DNA from: an uncultured Acidimicrobiales bacterium
GTDB taxonomy: Bacteria > Actinomycetota > Acidimicrobiia > Acidimicrobiales > SHLQ01
Direction of reading: 5' to 3'
Assembly: GCA_937922235.1 (NCBI GenBank)
Contig: CAKZVC010000018.1
Location: forward strand, 50,554-114,553
Length of the DNA: 64,000 nt
The notes below the pieces were generated by a model. It did not search any database. It was not told the origin of the DNA and saw only the letters and a list, made by a program, of their open reading frames with translations. Both the position numbers and the translations under genes were made by a program. Below, in pieces: positions 23,858 through 34,947 of this stretch; position 1 is the first letter of the stretch, and each line of letters begins with the position of its first letter.

Positions 23858-26835
23858 GGAGTCTCCGAATCGCTGGCATCGACGGCCGTGGCTGACGCAT
23901 CCAGGCTGAGCAGGTCGCGAAGCTCGTCGGTCGACAGCTCCGTGAGCCACGACTCATCGGTGCCGACGACCGAATCAGCCAGCGCCCGCTTCTCGGTAAG
24001 CAGCCCGTCGATACGTTCTTCGAGGGTGCCACGACAGACAAGCTTGTGCACAAACACGGTCTTGTCTTGGCCGATACGCCAGGTGCGGTCGGTTGCTTGG
24101 TCTTCGACTGCCGGGTTCCACCAACGGTCGTAGTGAATGACCCGACTCGCCGCCGTGAGGTTGAGGCCGGTGCCGCCAGCACGCAGTGAGATCAGCTGAA
24201 TCGGTGGACCATCAGGCGACTGGAAGGTGTCGACCATGTCGGTGCGCTGGTTGCGGGTGCTGCCGCCGTGGAGGAATGGTGTCTTGTGGCCAAAGCGCTC
24301 TTCGATATGCGCTGACAACAACATGCCCATCTCTCGGTACTGCGTGAACACCAACGCGCGCTCTTCGGAATCGAGGATTGCCTCGACGAGTTCGTCGAAT
24401 CGGTCGAGCTTGCCCGAACGATTTGCATCGCCAACCTCGGGCTCACGAAGGAAGTGCGCCGGATGGTTGCAGACCTGCTTGAGCTTGGTCAGCGTGGCGA
24501 GCACAAGCCCGCGTCGCTCCATGCCAGTGGCGGCAGCTGCGCTCGATACAAAGTCGTCGACGACGGCTTGATAAAGGCCCGCCTGTTCCGGGGTAAGCGG
24601 AGCCCATGCAACCTGTTCGATCTTGTCCGGAAGATCGGGGACGAGCGACCGGTCGAGCTTCGTGCGACGCAGCACGAACGGGGCCGTCAGGCGACGAAGC
24701 GCTTCGAGGGCGTCCGGGTCGTCGCCACCCTCGATCGGGTTGGCGTAGTTCTCGCGGAACCAGGTGATGCCACCGAGCATTCCAGGGTTGAGCGCATCGA
24801 GGATCGCCCACAGTTCGGTCAGACGGTTTTCGACAGGGGTACCGGTAAGGGCAATGCGCTGGTTCGATTGCAGTGCCCTAATCGTAATGGCGGCGTTCGT
24901 GCGATGGTTCTTGATCGCTTGGGCTTCATCGCATACGACCGCATCCCATTCGATTGGTGCAAGCTCCTTGGAGATGCGACTCGCGGTGCCGTAGGTCGTG
25001 ATGACGACGTCGTGTGCCTCCGCGATTTCGCGGAGCTTGCGGCCTCGAGGACGGTCGGGCCCGTGGGCAATGAACACCGAGAGTTCTGGGGTGAAGCGTG
25101 CGGCTTCGGAATCCCAGTTGGTTACGACGGAGAGCGGACAGATGACCAGATGTGGCCGAGCGGGCTGAGCGTGATGCACCCGATCGAGGCTGCGCTGCAA
25201 CAGGTAGGCCAGTGCTGTCGGCGTCTTGCCAAGGCCCATGTCGTCGGCGAGACAACCGCCGAGGCCAAGACGACCCAAGAATTGCAGCCACCCCAGGGCG
25301 CGTCGTTGGTAGGGGCGGAGTTCGCCCGTGAACCCTGCAGGTTCGGTTGCTTCTTCGAGCTGATCGTCCGGGAGGCCCTTCAACAGCTCGGCGAACCAGC
25401 CGTCTGCGGTGAGATCGTCGTCGGTGTGCTCGAGCTCGGTGATGGTCTCGCGCAGGAGCTCGGCTGGGCTGAGTTCGCTCGCGTCACGACGCTTTGTTTC
25501 GAGACGACGGAGCGCAGCTCGCATCTGGCGATGGTCGATCTGTACCCAGTTGCCGCGCAGCGCCACCAGGTCGGCGTTCGACCGCGCGAGCTCTTCGATC
25601 TCTTCTTGGGTGAGTGAGATGTCACCGAGCGCCATGCCCCAGTCGACTTCGACCAACGATGCGCCCAAGCCACGCGATAGGCCCGACGTCGAAGAGGTCG
25701 ACGCGTTGGCGGTGAGCCGGGCCGAGCGAGTGAGCAGTCCGGTCGGGGTGACGATCGGGAGACCAGCAAGGCGGCAGGCATCAAGGCCGTCGGTGAGCAG
25801 GTCGGACACCTCGTCGACGTGTAGGTGAACAACTGCGGGGTCGACTTCGTCAGCCAGTGGAGCAAACACTGCGAGCTGTGCAGCGAGACGATCGACAAGA
25901 TCGCTCATGCGGGTGCGCAAGGGTTCGAGCTCGGTGTCGTCTTCAGCGAGCTCTTGTGCCGCGGGCGTGTTTGCCCAGACATCGTCGAAGCCCACGGTGG
26001 TGCCATCGGAGCGCACCACTTCGAGGAAGAGGGTCCACGGTTCGCTCGTGTCGGTCGCCGGCTCGAGACGGCCTTGCAAGCTGACGTCAGGTGCACCGAC
26101 GAGCATGCTTGCGTAGGTGCTGAGCTGCGTCGACCATTCGGCAAAGGCCGACTCGTGCGCTACCGAGTCGCCGAGGAAGACCGCATCTGGCCCAGACAGG
26201 GCGGTCGTGACCCGACGCAGTGCAACCACCGTTGCCGACCTCGTGCGGGGGAGCGGCGGTCGCCAGTCGGTTTCGGTGAGGGCGAACCGGCAGACAGCGT
26301 CGACCAGGTGGTCGACGATCACGCGAGTCTGGGAGACCGCAGGTTTGTCGGCCGTCGCGAGAACGACTGGCGGAGCAATTGCCGCCAGGTCGGCGGTGAC
26401 ATCGGCGAGGACGTCGTCTCGGGTTGGAAGCCAGTCAGCGCGCCAGCGAAGACCAGCCGCTCGAACTGCTGGGAGTGCTCGTCCTGATGCAGCAAGTTCG
26501 ACCGCGGTGCGAGCTGCATGATGGGCCCACGAGATCGATGGCGACCAGCCATTGCCTACGCCTCGGCTGATCAGGAGCTCGGTGAGGTTGCGCGGGCTGA
26601 TCGTGAGCGCGTCGATGGCGTGGGTCGGTGGCTCCGGGCGATCGGCTGGAGTGCTTGCAAGCTCGTGTTGTTCGGTGTGCTCGGGCAACATGGCGCGGGC
26701 GTCGGGGCCAAACATGCCAACCGCGACCGCGGAGATGTCTCGTGCTGTTGCATCCGGGTGATCGATCCATAAACCAAAGGCTTCGCCGAGCCAGGTGAGA
26801 TGGAGCGACCCTGGGGGGAAAGGGGAGCGGACCAC
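23854..26835 (-). CDS. SNF2-family DNA helicase/translocase
   Basis: 993 aa. An N-terminal region of about 480 residues includes what looks like the SNF2-associated DUF3670 domain. The SNF2 ATPase core follows: ADDMGLGKTPTALAYLL (motif I, around residue 530), VVCDEAQAIKNHRT (motif II), ALTGTPVENRLTELW (motif III), LVFTQYREMGMLL, SLRAGGTGLNLTAAS (motif V) and ATDRTWRIGQDKTVFVHKL (motif VI). Such proteins translocate on duplex DNA and remodel protein-DNA complexes. Its stop overlaps the SWIM gene start. It diverges from the GH26-like gene. Role in repair or defence is not resolved by context. Confidence 0.93.
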   Translation of the reverse strand: MVRSPFPPGSLHLTWLGEAFGLWIDHPDATARDISAVAVGMFGPDARAMLPEHTEQHELASTPADRPEPPTHAIDALTISPRNLTELLISRGVGNGWSPSISWAHHAARTAVELAASGRALPAVRAAGLRWRADWLPTRDDVLADVTADLAAIAPPVVLATADKPAVSQTRVIVDHLVDAVCRFALTETDWRPPLPRTRSATVVALRRVTTALSGPDAVFLGDSVAHESAFAEWSTQLSTYASMLVGAPDVSLQGRLEPATDTSEPWTLFLEVVRSDGTTVGFDDVWANTPAAQELAEDDTELEPLRTRMSDLVDRLAAQLAVFAPLADEVDPAVVHLHVDEVSDLLTDGLDACRLAGLPIVTPTGLLTRSARLTANASTSSTSGLSRGLGASLVEVDWGMALGDISLTQEEIEELARSNADLVALRGNWVQIDHRQMRAALRRLETKRRDASELSPAELLRETITELEHTDDDLTADGWFAELLKGLPDDQLEEATEPAGFTGELRPYQRRALGWLQFLGRLGLGGCLADDMGLGKTPTALAYLLQRSLDRVHHAQPARPHLVICPLSVVTNWDSEAARFTPELSVFIAHGPDRPRGRKLREIAEAHDVVITTYGTASRISKELAPIEWDAVVCDEAQAIKNHRTNAAITIRALQSNQRIALTGTPVENRLTELWAILDALNPGMLGGITWFRENYANPIEGGDDPDALEALRRLTAPFVLRRTKLDRSLVPDLPDKIEQVAWAPLTPEQAGLYQAVVDDFVSSAAAATGMERRGLVLATLTKLKQVCNHPAHFLREPEVGDANRSGKLDRFDELVEAILDSEERALVFTQYREMGMLLSAHIEERFGHKTPFLHGGSTRNQRTDMVDTFQSPDGPPIQLISLRAGGTGLNLTAASRVIHYDRWWNPAVEDQATDRTWRIGQDKTVFVHKLVCRGTLEERIDGLLTEKRALADSVVGTDESWLTELSTDELRDLLSLDASATAVDASDSETP

Positions 26836-26983
26836 CTATCCACGCTAGCGGGGTTGGCTTGTTTGCGGTCAATGAAGTGGCATTCGACCAATCGTCCGCC
26901 CACAAGTCGATCGTGTGGCGAATCTTTTCCACAGATGTGACATTTGTGTTACGAAAGTCATCTAATAGTGATACGTTGCCCTC

Positions 26984-28624
26984 ATGGAACCAACCAACGT
27001 TGAAAAACCTGCACCAGAAATCACGCAGGGTGATCGCTTCTCCGTTCGCCGCCCGCATGTTGTGCGAGGCATTCTTCTTACTCTCGTGCTCTTCTTGAGC
27101 AGTGTTGCTATTGGAGGCTCAGGTGCACTTGGCGCAGACTCCAACGGCGTACTGTTCGGCGCCTTTGCCTCGCCACGTGGCAACGAGACCAACATCACCG
27201 CAGTCCAAGCGCTCGAGCGGAACCTTGGGGCAAAGCTCCCGCTCGTTCGGGGCTTCGACCGCTGGGACAGCAACCTCAACAACCGGTTTAACAACTGGGT
27301 CGTCGATGGCGACCGCCGCCTCATGCTTTCGGTCAAGCCGCAGCGAAGCAACGGTCAAGCCGTCAGCTGGCGCTCAATCGCCGACGCCCAGCCAGGGTCT
27401 CGGATTCATAACGAGATGGTCGCTCTCGCCCGGGGTGCAAAAGCGTTGGACGGGGAAGTGTGGATGACGTTCCACCACGAGCCCGAGGCTAAGACTCGCA
27501 CCAGCTACGGAACCGATGCCGACTTCAAGGCTGCCTGGCGAAAGTTCCACACGGTCTTCCGTCAGCAAGGTGCTGACGTGACGTGGGTCTGGACCATGAC
27601 GTCGTGGAGCTTCGAAGTGAACACGAGCGATCGCCGCTCGGCCGGCAAGTGGTATCCGGGCGACTCGTTCGTCGACTACCTCGGTGCTGACCCGTACAAC
27701 TTTGCTCAGTGCCGCGGAAACGAAGGTGAGAAATTCTTCTCGCTCGAGCGGGTCATTACGCCGTTCATTGAGTTCGCGAAGAAGCACCCGACCAAAAAGC
27801 TCGTGCTGCCTGAGTTTGGCTCGCACGAAGTTGGCGGAGGAAAGAAGGGCGCCTGGCTCGATGAGGTTCGTACCTTCATGAAGAAGCCGGAGAACGCCGA
27901 GCGCTTCGCTGCGATCATCTATTTCCACGACATTGATCCGAACGCGCCACGTTGCAATTGGCTGCTCGACTCGAGCGAGTCGTCGATGGCCGCTGCCGGT
28001 CGCATCGCCCGTGACCCGTTCTTCTCCGGTGCTGCGGCACCTGCCCCGACCCCAGTTGCTGCACCCACTCCGGCACCAGCCCCGACGCCAGCACCTGCGC
28101 CAGCAGCACCCGCCGATGGCTGCACGGTTCAGGCAATCAACGGAGCCGACAGGATTTCGTGGGAGTCGCTTGGAAGCGGCTTCGGCTACAACCTTCGTCG
28201 CAACGGCAAGTGGCTTGCGAACGTTGGAGCGAAGACCTCCTACACGAACACCAAAGCCACGAGCGGCAACTACACCGTCGTTGCCCGGCATCGCGGCAAC
28301 GTCACCAGGGTGACGTGTGATCGAGTGACTGCGACCGCTCAAGCAGCCACTCCAACACCGGCCCCGGAGCAGGAAGCGGCGCCTGCGACAGCCACGACCA
28401 TCGCGGCAAAAGGCAGGTGTGGACTGCGTCTTGAGAGCGGCAGCTTTGTTGTCACGTGGCCATCACAGGGTGACGGCTTCGAATACGACGTCTTCCGGAA
28501 CGGACAGTTCCTCGCAACCACGACACGTACGTGGTGGAAGCACAACAACGTAACCAGCGGCACCTACGAAGTGAGGGCCCGCACTGGCAACTCGGTCGCG
28601 ATCATCGAGTGCATTCGCATCTAA
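26984..28624 (+). CDS. Secreted GH26-like glycoside hydrolase with two Cys-bounded Fn3-like modules
   Basis: 546 aa, ATG start. A signal anchor at about residues 28-51 precedes a TIM-barrel domain (about 55-350). Probable catalytic pair: Glu166 in TFHHEPE (acid/base) and Glu277 in LVLPEFG (nucleophile), as in GH26 beta-mannanases and relatives. A Pro/Ala linker at about 352-378 leads to two modules of about 70 aa. These start GCTV and RCGL, have NLRRNGKWLANVG or DVFRNGQFLATT in the middle, and end TCDR or ECIR. The same module occurs four times in the protein at 12189. It probably acts on extracellular or own surface polysaccharide. Confidence 0.8.
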   Translation: MEPTNVEKPAPEITQGDRFSVRRPHVVRGILLTLVLFLSSVAIGGSGALGADSNGVLFGAFASPRGNETNITAVQALERNLGAKLPLVRGFDRWDSNLNNRFNNWVVDGDRRLMLSVKPQRSNGQAVSWRSIADAQPGSRIHNEMVALARGAKALDGEVWMTFHHEPEAKTRTSYGTDADFKAAWRKFHTVFRQQGADVTWVWTMTSWSFEVNTSDRRSAGKWYPGDSFVDYLGADPYNFAQCRGNEGEKFFSLERVITPFIEFAKKHPTKKLVLPEFGSHEVGGGKKGAWLDEVRTFMKKPENAERFAAIIYFHDIDPNAPRCNWLLDSSESSMAAAGRIARDPFFSGAAAPAPTPVAAPTPAPAPTPAPAPAAPADGCTVQAINGADRISWESLGSGFGYNLRRNGKWLANVGAKTSYTNTKATSGNYTVVARHRGNVTRVTCDRVTATAQAATPTPAPEQEAAPATATTIAAKGRCGLRLESGSFVVTWPSQGDGFEYDVFRNGQFLATTTRTWWKHNNVTSGTYEVRARTGNSVAIIECIRI

Positions 28625-28631
28625 CGCTTCG

Positions 28632-29564
28632 CTAGTCCGCTGCCCGGCGCAGTGCTCGTTGGACGAGTCGCTGGTCGCCGAGGCGGCGGCGAAGCGCGTG
28701 TTCAAGTCCCTTGATCGGGTAGAGGTTCTGCGGCGCGCGGTTCTCTTTGTGCGGTTCACTCGCAAAGCGGGGCAGCGACGCGGACACCAGGTCGGCAAGT
28801 TCAGCTGCAGCATCGAGTTGGTCGATCGGTTGGGCTTTGCCGGTGGCCATCTCGCATCGGACGATGCCGGCCCAGCCGTGGGTACGCGGCCCGGGAAGGC
28901 GCAGGTACCAGCTCCAGCGTGCAAAGCCGCCAGCGCCGATGGTGAACATCGGCGACCGGTCGCCGGCCTCGAGTTGGGAGACGACTTGCTGCTCCTCGAT
29001 CTCGAGATACTGCACGTGTTGTGTCTTGATTAGCCCCACCGATCGAGCAACGGAACGGCCACGCAGGGGGCCATCGAAGATGATCAGATCGTCGGGGCCA
29101 GCCTCGGGGACGGTTCGAGTTTCCAGGTCGGTCATCGTCTCATGGATGCCGAGGTACAGGTCTTCGGGCGAGCCGGTGTTGATCGGCACGTGGACAAACT
29201 CGCCAACGTCGGTCTGGATCGAGCTCGCTGATTCGGCCGGTGGTGTGAATACCGCTCGCTGCACTTGGACCTCGCTGACGAACGCCTCGGTTGGCGTGCA
29301 GGCAACCGCTCCGGCTGCAACGGTTGCGCAGGATCCCGGTAGGACCCGCCCGTTGTCGGTCACCCAGATGCGGGCGTCGATGCGGCGAACGCCGTCGACG
29401 AAATAGATGACGCCGGTGGCTGGTCCGGTCTTGGGTGTGATCGGCTGCCATTTGCCAACCTCGAGCTCTACCGATGCGTCAACGACATCGGTAGAGGCAT
29501 CGAGGGCGTCGACGTCTCCACCAGTCCCGTAGTCCGGGTCCCACGCTTCAACTGCGAACTGCAC
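28632..29564 (-). CDS. nurA: NurA-like 5'-3' nuclease
   Basis: 310 aa, GTG start sharing one base with the sbcC stop (TAGTG). The NurA domain shows VIYFVDGVRRIDARIWV (the metal-binding Asp-Gly motif), DDLIIFDGPLRGRS with a following VGLIKTQHVQYL, and a C-terminal NLYPIKGLEHALRRRLGDQ. In archaea NurA and the HerA translocase resect DNA ends prepared by Mre11-Rad50. Here it is the last gene of herA-sbcD-sbcC-nurA, all joined without gaps. The call rests on motif pattern plus this very specific context. Confidence 0.75.
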   Translation of the reverse strand: MQFAVEAWDPDYGTGGDVDALDASTDVVDASVELEVGKWQPITPKTGPATGVIYFVDGVRRIDARIWVTDNGRVLPGSCATVAAGAVACTPTEAFVSEVQVQRAVFTPPAESASSIQTDVGEFVHVPINTGSPEDLYLGIHETMTDLETRTVPEAGPDDLIIFDGPLRGRSVARSVGLIKTQHVQYLEIEEQQVVSQLEAGDRSPMFTIGAGGFARWSWYLRLPGPRTHGWAGIVRCEMATGKAQPIDQLDAAAELADLVSASLPRFASEPHKENRAPQNLYPIKGLEHALRRRLGDQRLVQRALRRAAD

Positions 29565-31957
29565 TACGGCGTCACCACGATCGAGCCAGTCGGGGTTGGC
29601 TGCACCTCAACTCGAGCCGGGATGCGCTCAGCAAGATCAGGAATGTGGGTGACGATGCCAATCAGGCGACCCGACGCTCCAAGGTCTTCGATCGCCGTAG
29701 CGACCACATCGAGTGTCTCGGCGTCGAGCGTGCCGAACCCCTCATCGAGGAACATCGACCCGAGCGGCGGGGTGCTCGTGGCTGCCAGATCGGTGATGCT
29801 GTCGGCGAGCGCGAGAGCAAGGGACAGCGAGGTCAAGAACGTCTCGCCACCAGAAAGAGTTCGGGAACTACGGATCTCGTCGGCGTTGCGATGATCACGA
29901 ATCTGGAAGTCTCGACCGTCGGTCATGAGCGAGAACGCCCCGTCCGACAAGGCGAGCAGGCGAAGCGACGCCCGCTCGGCGAGGTCTTCCATTACGTCGG
30001 TCAAGATCCAGCGTTCGAACATGCCCGACATCAGATGCTTGCCGAGCTCCTCAGATAACGCCCGCTGGTTTTCGAGGTCGCTGAGCTGTTCCTTGATCGC
30101 CTTCTGACGCATCCATCGGTCCTCAGCATTGGCGAAGGCCAATCGGGCATCGGCGTGGGCGTTACGGACCATCGGTCCTGCACGAAGCGGGTCGACAGCT
30201 GCGTTGGGCGGGAAGTAAGGCATGGCGATACGCGAGAGGGACTTCTCCGCCTTGGCCTTTGCCTTCTCTGCTGCGGTCTGCTCTTTGCGGAGCCCGCGTA
30301 CTTTCGTTCGGAGCTCCTTCGCCCTTTCGTTGCCCCACGATGTCAACGCCAACCAGTCGTCGTGAACCGCTTCCTCTGAAGGTGTCGGGGGCTGAAGCTC
30401 CGAAACCGAATCGCGAGCTGCGGTGAACTCGCGCCGCATGGCCGATTCGCTGGTGCTCGATTCCTCGAAGGCCGCCGTTGCCTCATCGAACAACGCGGTG
30501 GCAGAGAGCAGTTTGTCGTTCGCTGCTTCGATTTTGGCGTTGGCTGCGTCCGCCTTCTTCTGTAGCGCGAGGGTCTGCTTCAGTGTTGGTTGATCTGCGA
30601 GGTCAGCAACGATCGATGCTGCATCGCCTTCGGCTGCTTCGAGCCGGGTGGTCGCCTCAGCCTCGGCTGCGGTGGCCGCCTGCACGACGTGCACGACCTC
30701 TTGGGCTTGGGATCGTGCAGCATCTCGAGCGGCCTCGGCCTTTGCCAACGCAGCAGCCTGCTTGCCCGAAGACGAACCGGTTGGAAGGCTCTCGATGAGC
30801 TGTGCGCAGACCGGACAGTCATCGCCGACATGCAGTGTCGCGGCGATTCCTTCAGCTCCGGCAAGGGTGCGGGCATGCTCGAGCGTCGTCTCGGCGTCGC
30901 CCAAGGCCGTGCGGGCTTGTTCGGCCGAGGCGGCGGCCTTGGCAAGAGCTGATGCTGCCGACTTCTGAGCCGCCGTGAGCTCTGCGATCTGGGCGGTGAG
31001 TTCGGCGTGGGCTTCGTGTTGTTCGATGAGGTCGAACAGTTCGTCCTCGGTTGGTAGATCGGCTCGAGCCTCGGTCAAGGCGTCGTGCTTCTCGGCTGCT
31101 GCAGACATCTTGGACTCGGCAGAGGTCATCGCCGCACGTGCCCTGTCGACCCGTGACGCAAACGACTTCGTGTCAGCTGGGATCTCCAACGCTTCTAGCG
31201 AGACGATCTGTTCGTCTAGTGTGTTGACAGACGCGGTGAGCTCGTCGAGTTGATCGATCGCAGTTTGATGGTCCTCCGTCGCCGCCTCGACCTTTTCGAG
31301 CTCGTCTTCCAGCTTCACGAGCGACGTTCGGAGCTGTTCGAGCTTGCGTTCCGAGATCGACGATTGGTCGTCCATCGTTTGCTCAAAGGCAGCCATCTGG
31401 GTCTTGATGTCGCGTGACCGGAGTCGGGCGGTCTTGCCGACGTTTGCATACAGGTCGAGGCCGAGCATGCGCCGCAGAAGGCCTTGGCGAACGCTGGGCT
31501 TCACGTTCAAGAATTGGGCGAAGTCGCCTTGAGGAAGCACGATCGTCTTGGTGAATTGCGAGAACGACAGCCCAACGATCCCCTCGACCTGTGAGGTGAC
31601 CTCCTGGGCGTTGCTGGCGAGCACCTCATTGCCCGACTCGAGTCGAGCTTCTTTCGTGCTCGCTCCGGTGCCTGCTCGGCGCACCACGCGAACAGCGGTG
31701 TACGTCGATTCACCGACCGCGAAGTCCAGTCGAACTCGAGCTTCGGTCGATACTGCGTTGATGATCGGTGCGACGAGCTTCTCATTCTCGTATCGAGCGA
31801 CCGAACCGTAGAGCGCAAACGCAATGCCATCGATGATCGTCGACTTGCCTGCACCGGTTGGACCAGTGAACGCGATCAGGTCGTGGTCACGGAAGTCGAT
31901 CGTCGTTGGCTCGCGGAACGGTCCGAAGCCGTGCAGCTCGAGCAGAAGCGGGCGCAC
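29564..31957 (-). CDS. sbcC: Exonuclease SbcC (Rad50-like SMC ATPase)
   Basis: 797 aa, GTG start sharing one base with the sbcD stop. The ATPase half has ITFTGPTGAGKSTIIDGIAFALYG-type Walker A (quoted in part: GPTGAGKSTI) and a Q-loop near VLPQGDFAQFL. Two long coiled-coil arms flank the zinc hook CPVC at residues 381-384. The C-terminal half has LSGGETFLTSLSLALALAD (signature) and MFLDEGFGTLD (Walker B). With SbcD it forms a complex that opens hairpins and processes double-strand breaks. Shorter than E. coli SbcC and close in size to archaeal Rad50. Confidence 0.93.
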   Translation of the reverse strand: MRPLLLELHGFGPFREPTTIDFRDHDLIAFTGPTGAGKSTIIDGIAFALYGSVARYENEKLVAPIINAVSTEARVRLDFAVGESTYTAVRVVRRAGTGASTKEARLESGNEVLASNAQEVTSQVEGIVGLSFSQFTKTIVLPQGDFAQFLNVKPSVRQGLLRRMLGLDLYANVGKTARLRSRDIKTQMAAFEQTMDDQSSISERKLEQLRTSLVKLEDELEKVEAATEDHQTAIDQLDELTASVNTLDEQIVSLEALEIPADTKSFASRVDRARAAMTSAESKMSAAAEKHDALTEARADLPTEDELFDLIEQHEAHAELTAQIAELTAAQKSAASALAKAAASAEQARTALGDAETTLEHARTLAGAEGIAATLHVGDDCPVCAQLIESLPTGSSSGKQAAALAKAEAARDAARSQAQEVVHVVQAATAAEAEATTRLEAAEGDAASIVADLADQPTLKQTLALQKKADAANAKIEAANDKLLSATALFDEATAAFEESSTSESAMRREFTAARDSVSELQPPTPSEEAVHDDWLALTSWGNERAKELRTKVRGLRKEQTAAEKAKAKAEKSLSRIAMPYFPPNAAVDPLRAGPMVRNAHADARLAFANAEDRWMRQKAIKEQLSDLENQRALSEELGKHLMSGMFERWILTDVMEDLAERASLRLLALSDGAFSLMTDGRDFQIRDHRNADEIRSSRTLSGGETFLTSLSLALALADSITDLAATSTPPLGSMFLDEGFGTLDAETLDVVATAIEDLGASGRLIGIVTHIPDLAERIPARVEVQPTPTGSIVVTP

Positions 31958-33129
31958 TATCGCCGATCCTCTGGTTCGCCGGTCATGACTTCCTCAAGAA
32001 TCTCATCGAAGAGCTCCTCGACCGCCGGGTCGTTGACGCCCAGGCCAGCCAGGTAGTCGCGGAACAGCTCATTCGGCGTGCGGTTGGCAATGAGCTCTCG
32101 CGTCCGCTCGCCACCCTCGTCGACGGCCGGGCTTTCGACAAAGACGTCGATGCACTGTTCGCCAAACAGCGTGCGCACGTCGTTCGCGAGGTCGGCTCGC
32201 CGCGCCTCGCGGACCCGGACTCGAAGCCATTCGTCACCAATGTCTCGGGTCCGAAGCTCGTCGAGGGTGCCAACGATCGTGCGGAGGCGGCGACCGGCAT
32301 CCAGCGGAACCTCGGTCACGTTGGCCGGGGCGTTCGGGGTGAGCTCGACGATCGACACTGACTTCTTCGCGTCGCTGTCACCAAAGTCGAGTTGCAGGAG
32401 TGACCCGCTGTAGTGGATCGCGGTAGGGCCCGGCACTTTTTGTGCTTTGTGTAGATGACCGAGTGCCACATAGTTCGCCCCGAGCGGAAACACTTGGGCC
32501 GGGATCGCGTACTCGTCGGTGAGGTGCGCCGGTCGTTCGCCGCCACCGGTGCCGCCGCCGAGTACGAACCCGTGGGCCATCACGATGCGAAGCGCGTCGT
32601 CATCACATGCGTCATCAAGTGCAGTGAGAATCGACTGAACCCGCTCGGCATACAAGCCAGCGTGTTCGTACGCTTCGTCGTGCATCAGCTGATCGGCACG
32701 GACGATGCCCCGCTTCGAAACGAACGGCAGCGCTGCGATGTTGACGAGCTGGTCGCCGATCGTCAGCGAGATGACCCCACCGTCGTCGGGGCGGCGGGGC
32801 TCGGCCACGATGTGGATGTTGCCGAGCCGAGCAAGATCGCGAAGTGCTTCGAGTCGGCGCGGGTTGTCATGGTTGCCGGCAATGGCGACCACATGGCCCG
32901 CAGACTCAGCGAGCTCAAGCAACGCTTGCCACGCGATGGTCTCGGACTCGGCAGTGGGTGCGGCGGTTTCGAACAGGTCGCCCGCGACGAGCACAACGTC
33001 GACCTGTTGGTCGCGAGCGATCTCGGCAACCTCAGCCAGCGCGGCGCGATGTTCGTCGGCGCGACTGAGCCCGCGGATCGTCTTGCCGATGTGCCAGTCG
33101 GACGTATGGAGAACGCGGACCGTCCCCAT
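31957..33129 (-). CDS. sbcD: Exonuclease SbcD (Mre11-like)
   Basis: 390 aa, ATG start directly after the herA stop (TAG ATG). Phosphoesterase motifs for two Mn ions: HTSDWHIGKTI, VVLVAGDLFETA, AIAGNHDN, VMAHGFVLGG and ALGHLHKAQKV. The C-terminal capping region ends in an acidic tail. It is the nuclease partner of SbcC in end processing. The tight junctions on both sides show that the four repair genes are made together. Confidence 0.93.
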   Translation of the reverse strand: MGTVRVLHTSDWHIGKTIRGLSRADEHRAALAEVAEIARDQQVDVVLVAGDLFETAAPTAESETIAWQALLELAESAGHVVAIAGNHDNPRRLEALRDLARLGNIHIVAEPRRPDDGGVISLTIGDQLVNIAALPFVSKRGIVRADQLMHDEAYEHAGLYAERVQSILTALDDACDDDALRIVMAHGFVLGGGTGGGERPAHLTDEYAIPAQVFPLGANYVALGHLHKAQKVPGPTAIHYSGSLLQLDFGDSDAKKSVSIVELTPNAPANVTEVPLDAGRRLRTIVGTLDELRTRDIGDEWLRVRVREARRADLANDVRTLFGEQCIDVFVESPAVDEGGERTRELIANRTPNELFRDYLAGLGVNDPAVEELFDEILEEVMTGEPEDRR

Positions 33130-34809
<1,680 letters not shown>

Positions 34810-34947
34810 GCTTCGGAGGCTAGCTGTTCACCTCGAACCATCGCCTGTCGGCATCGCGAACCCTGAAGACGTCGGGCGAAGCGGCTTCGGATAGTTCTGC
34901 TGCATGGTTGCCCCGACGCGGGCGTTCGTCCGTCGTAGTGTTCGGGT

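Noticed and set aside
25300..25700. Plus-strand open frames opposite the SNF2 helicase
   Set aside because: High-GC antisense shadows; the minus-strand helicase motifs are unambiguous.
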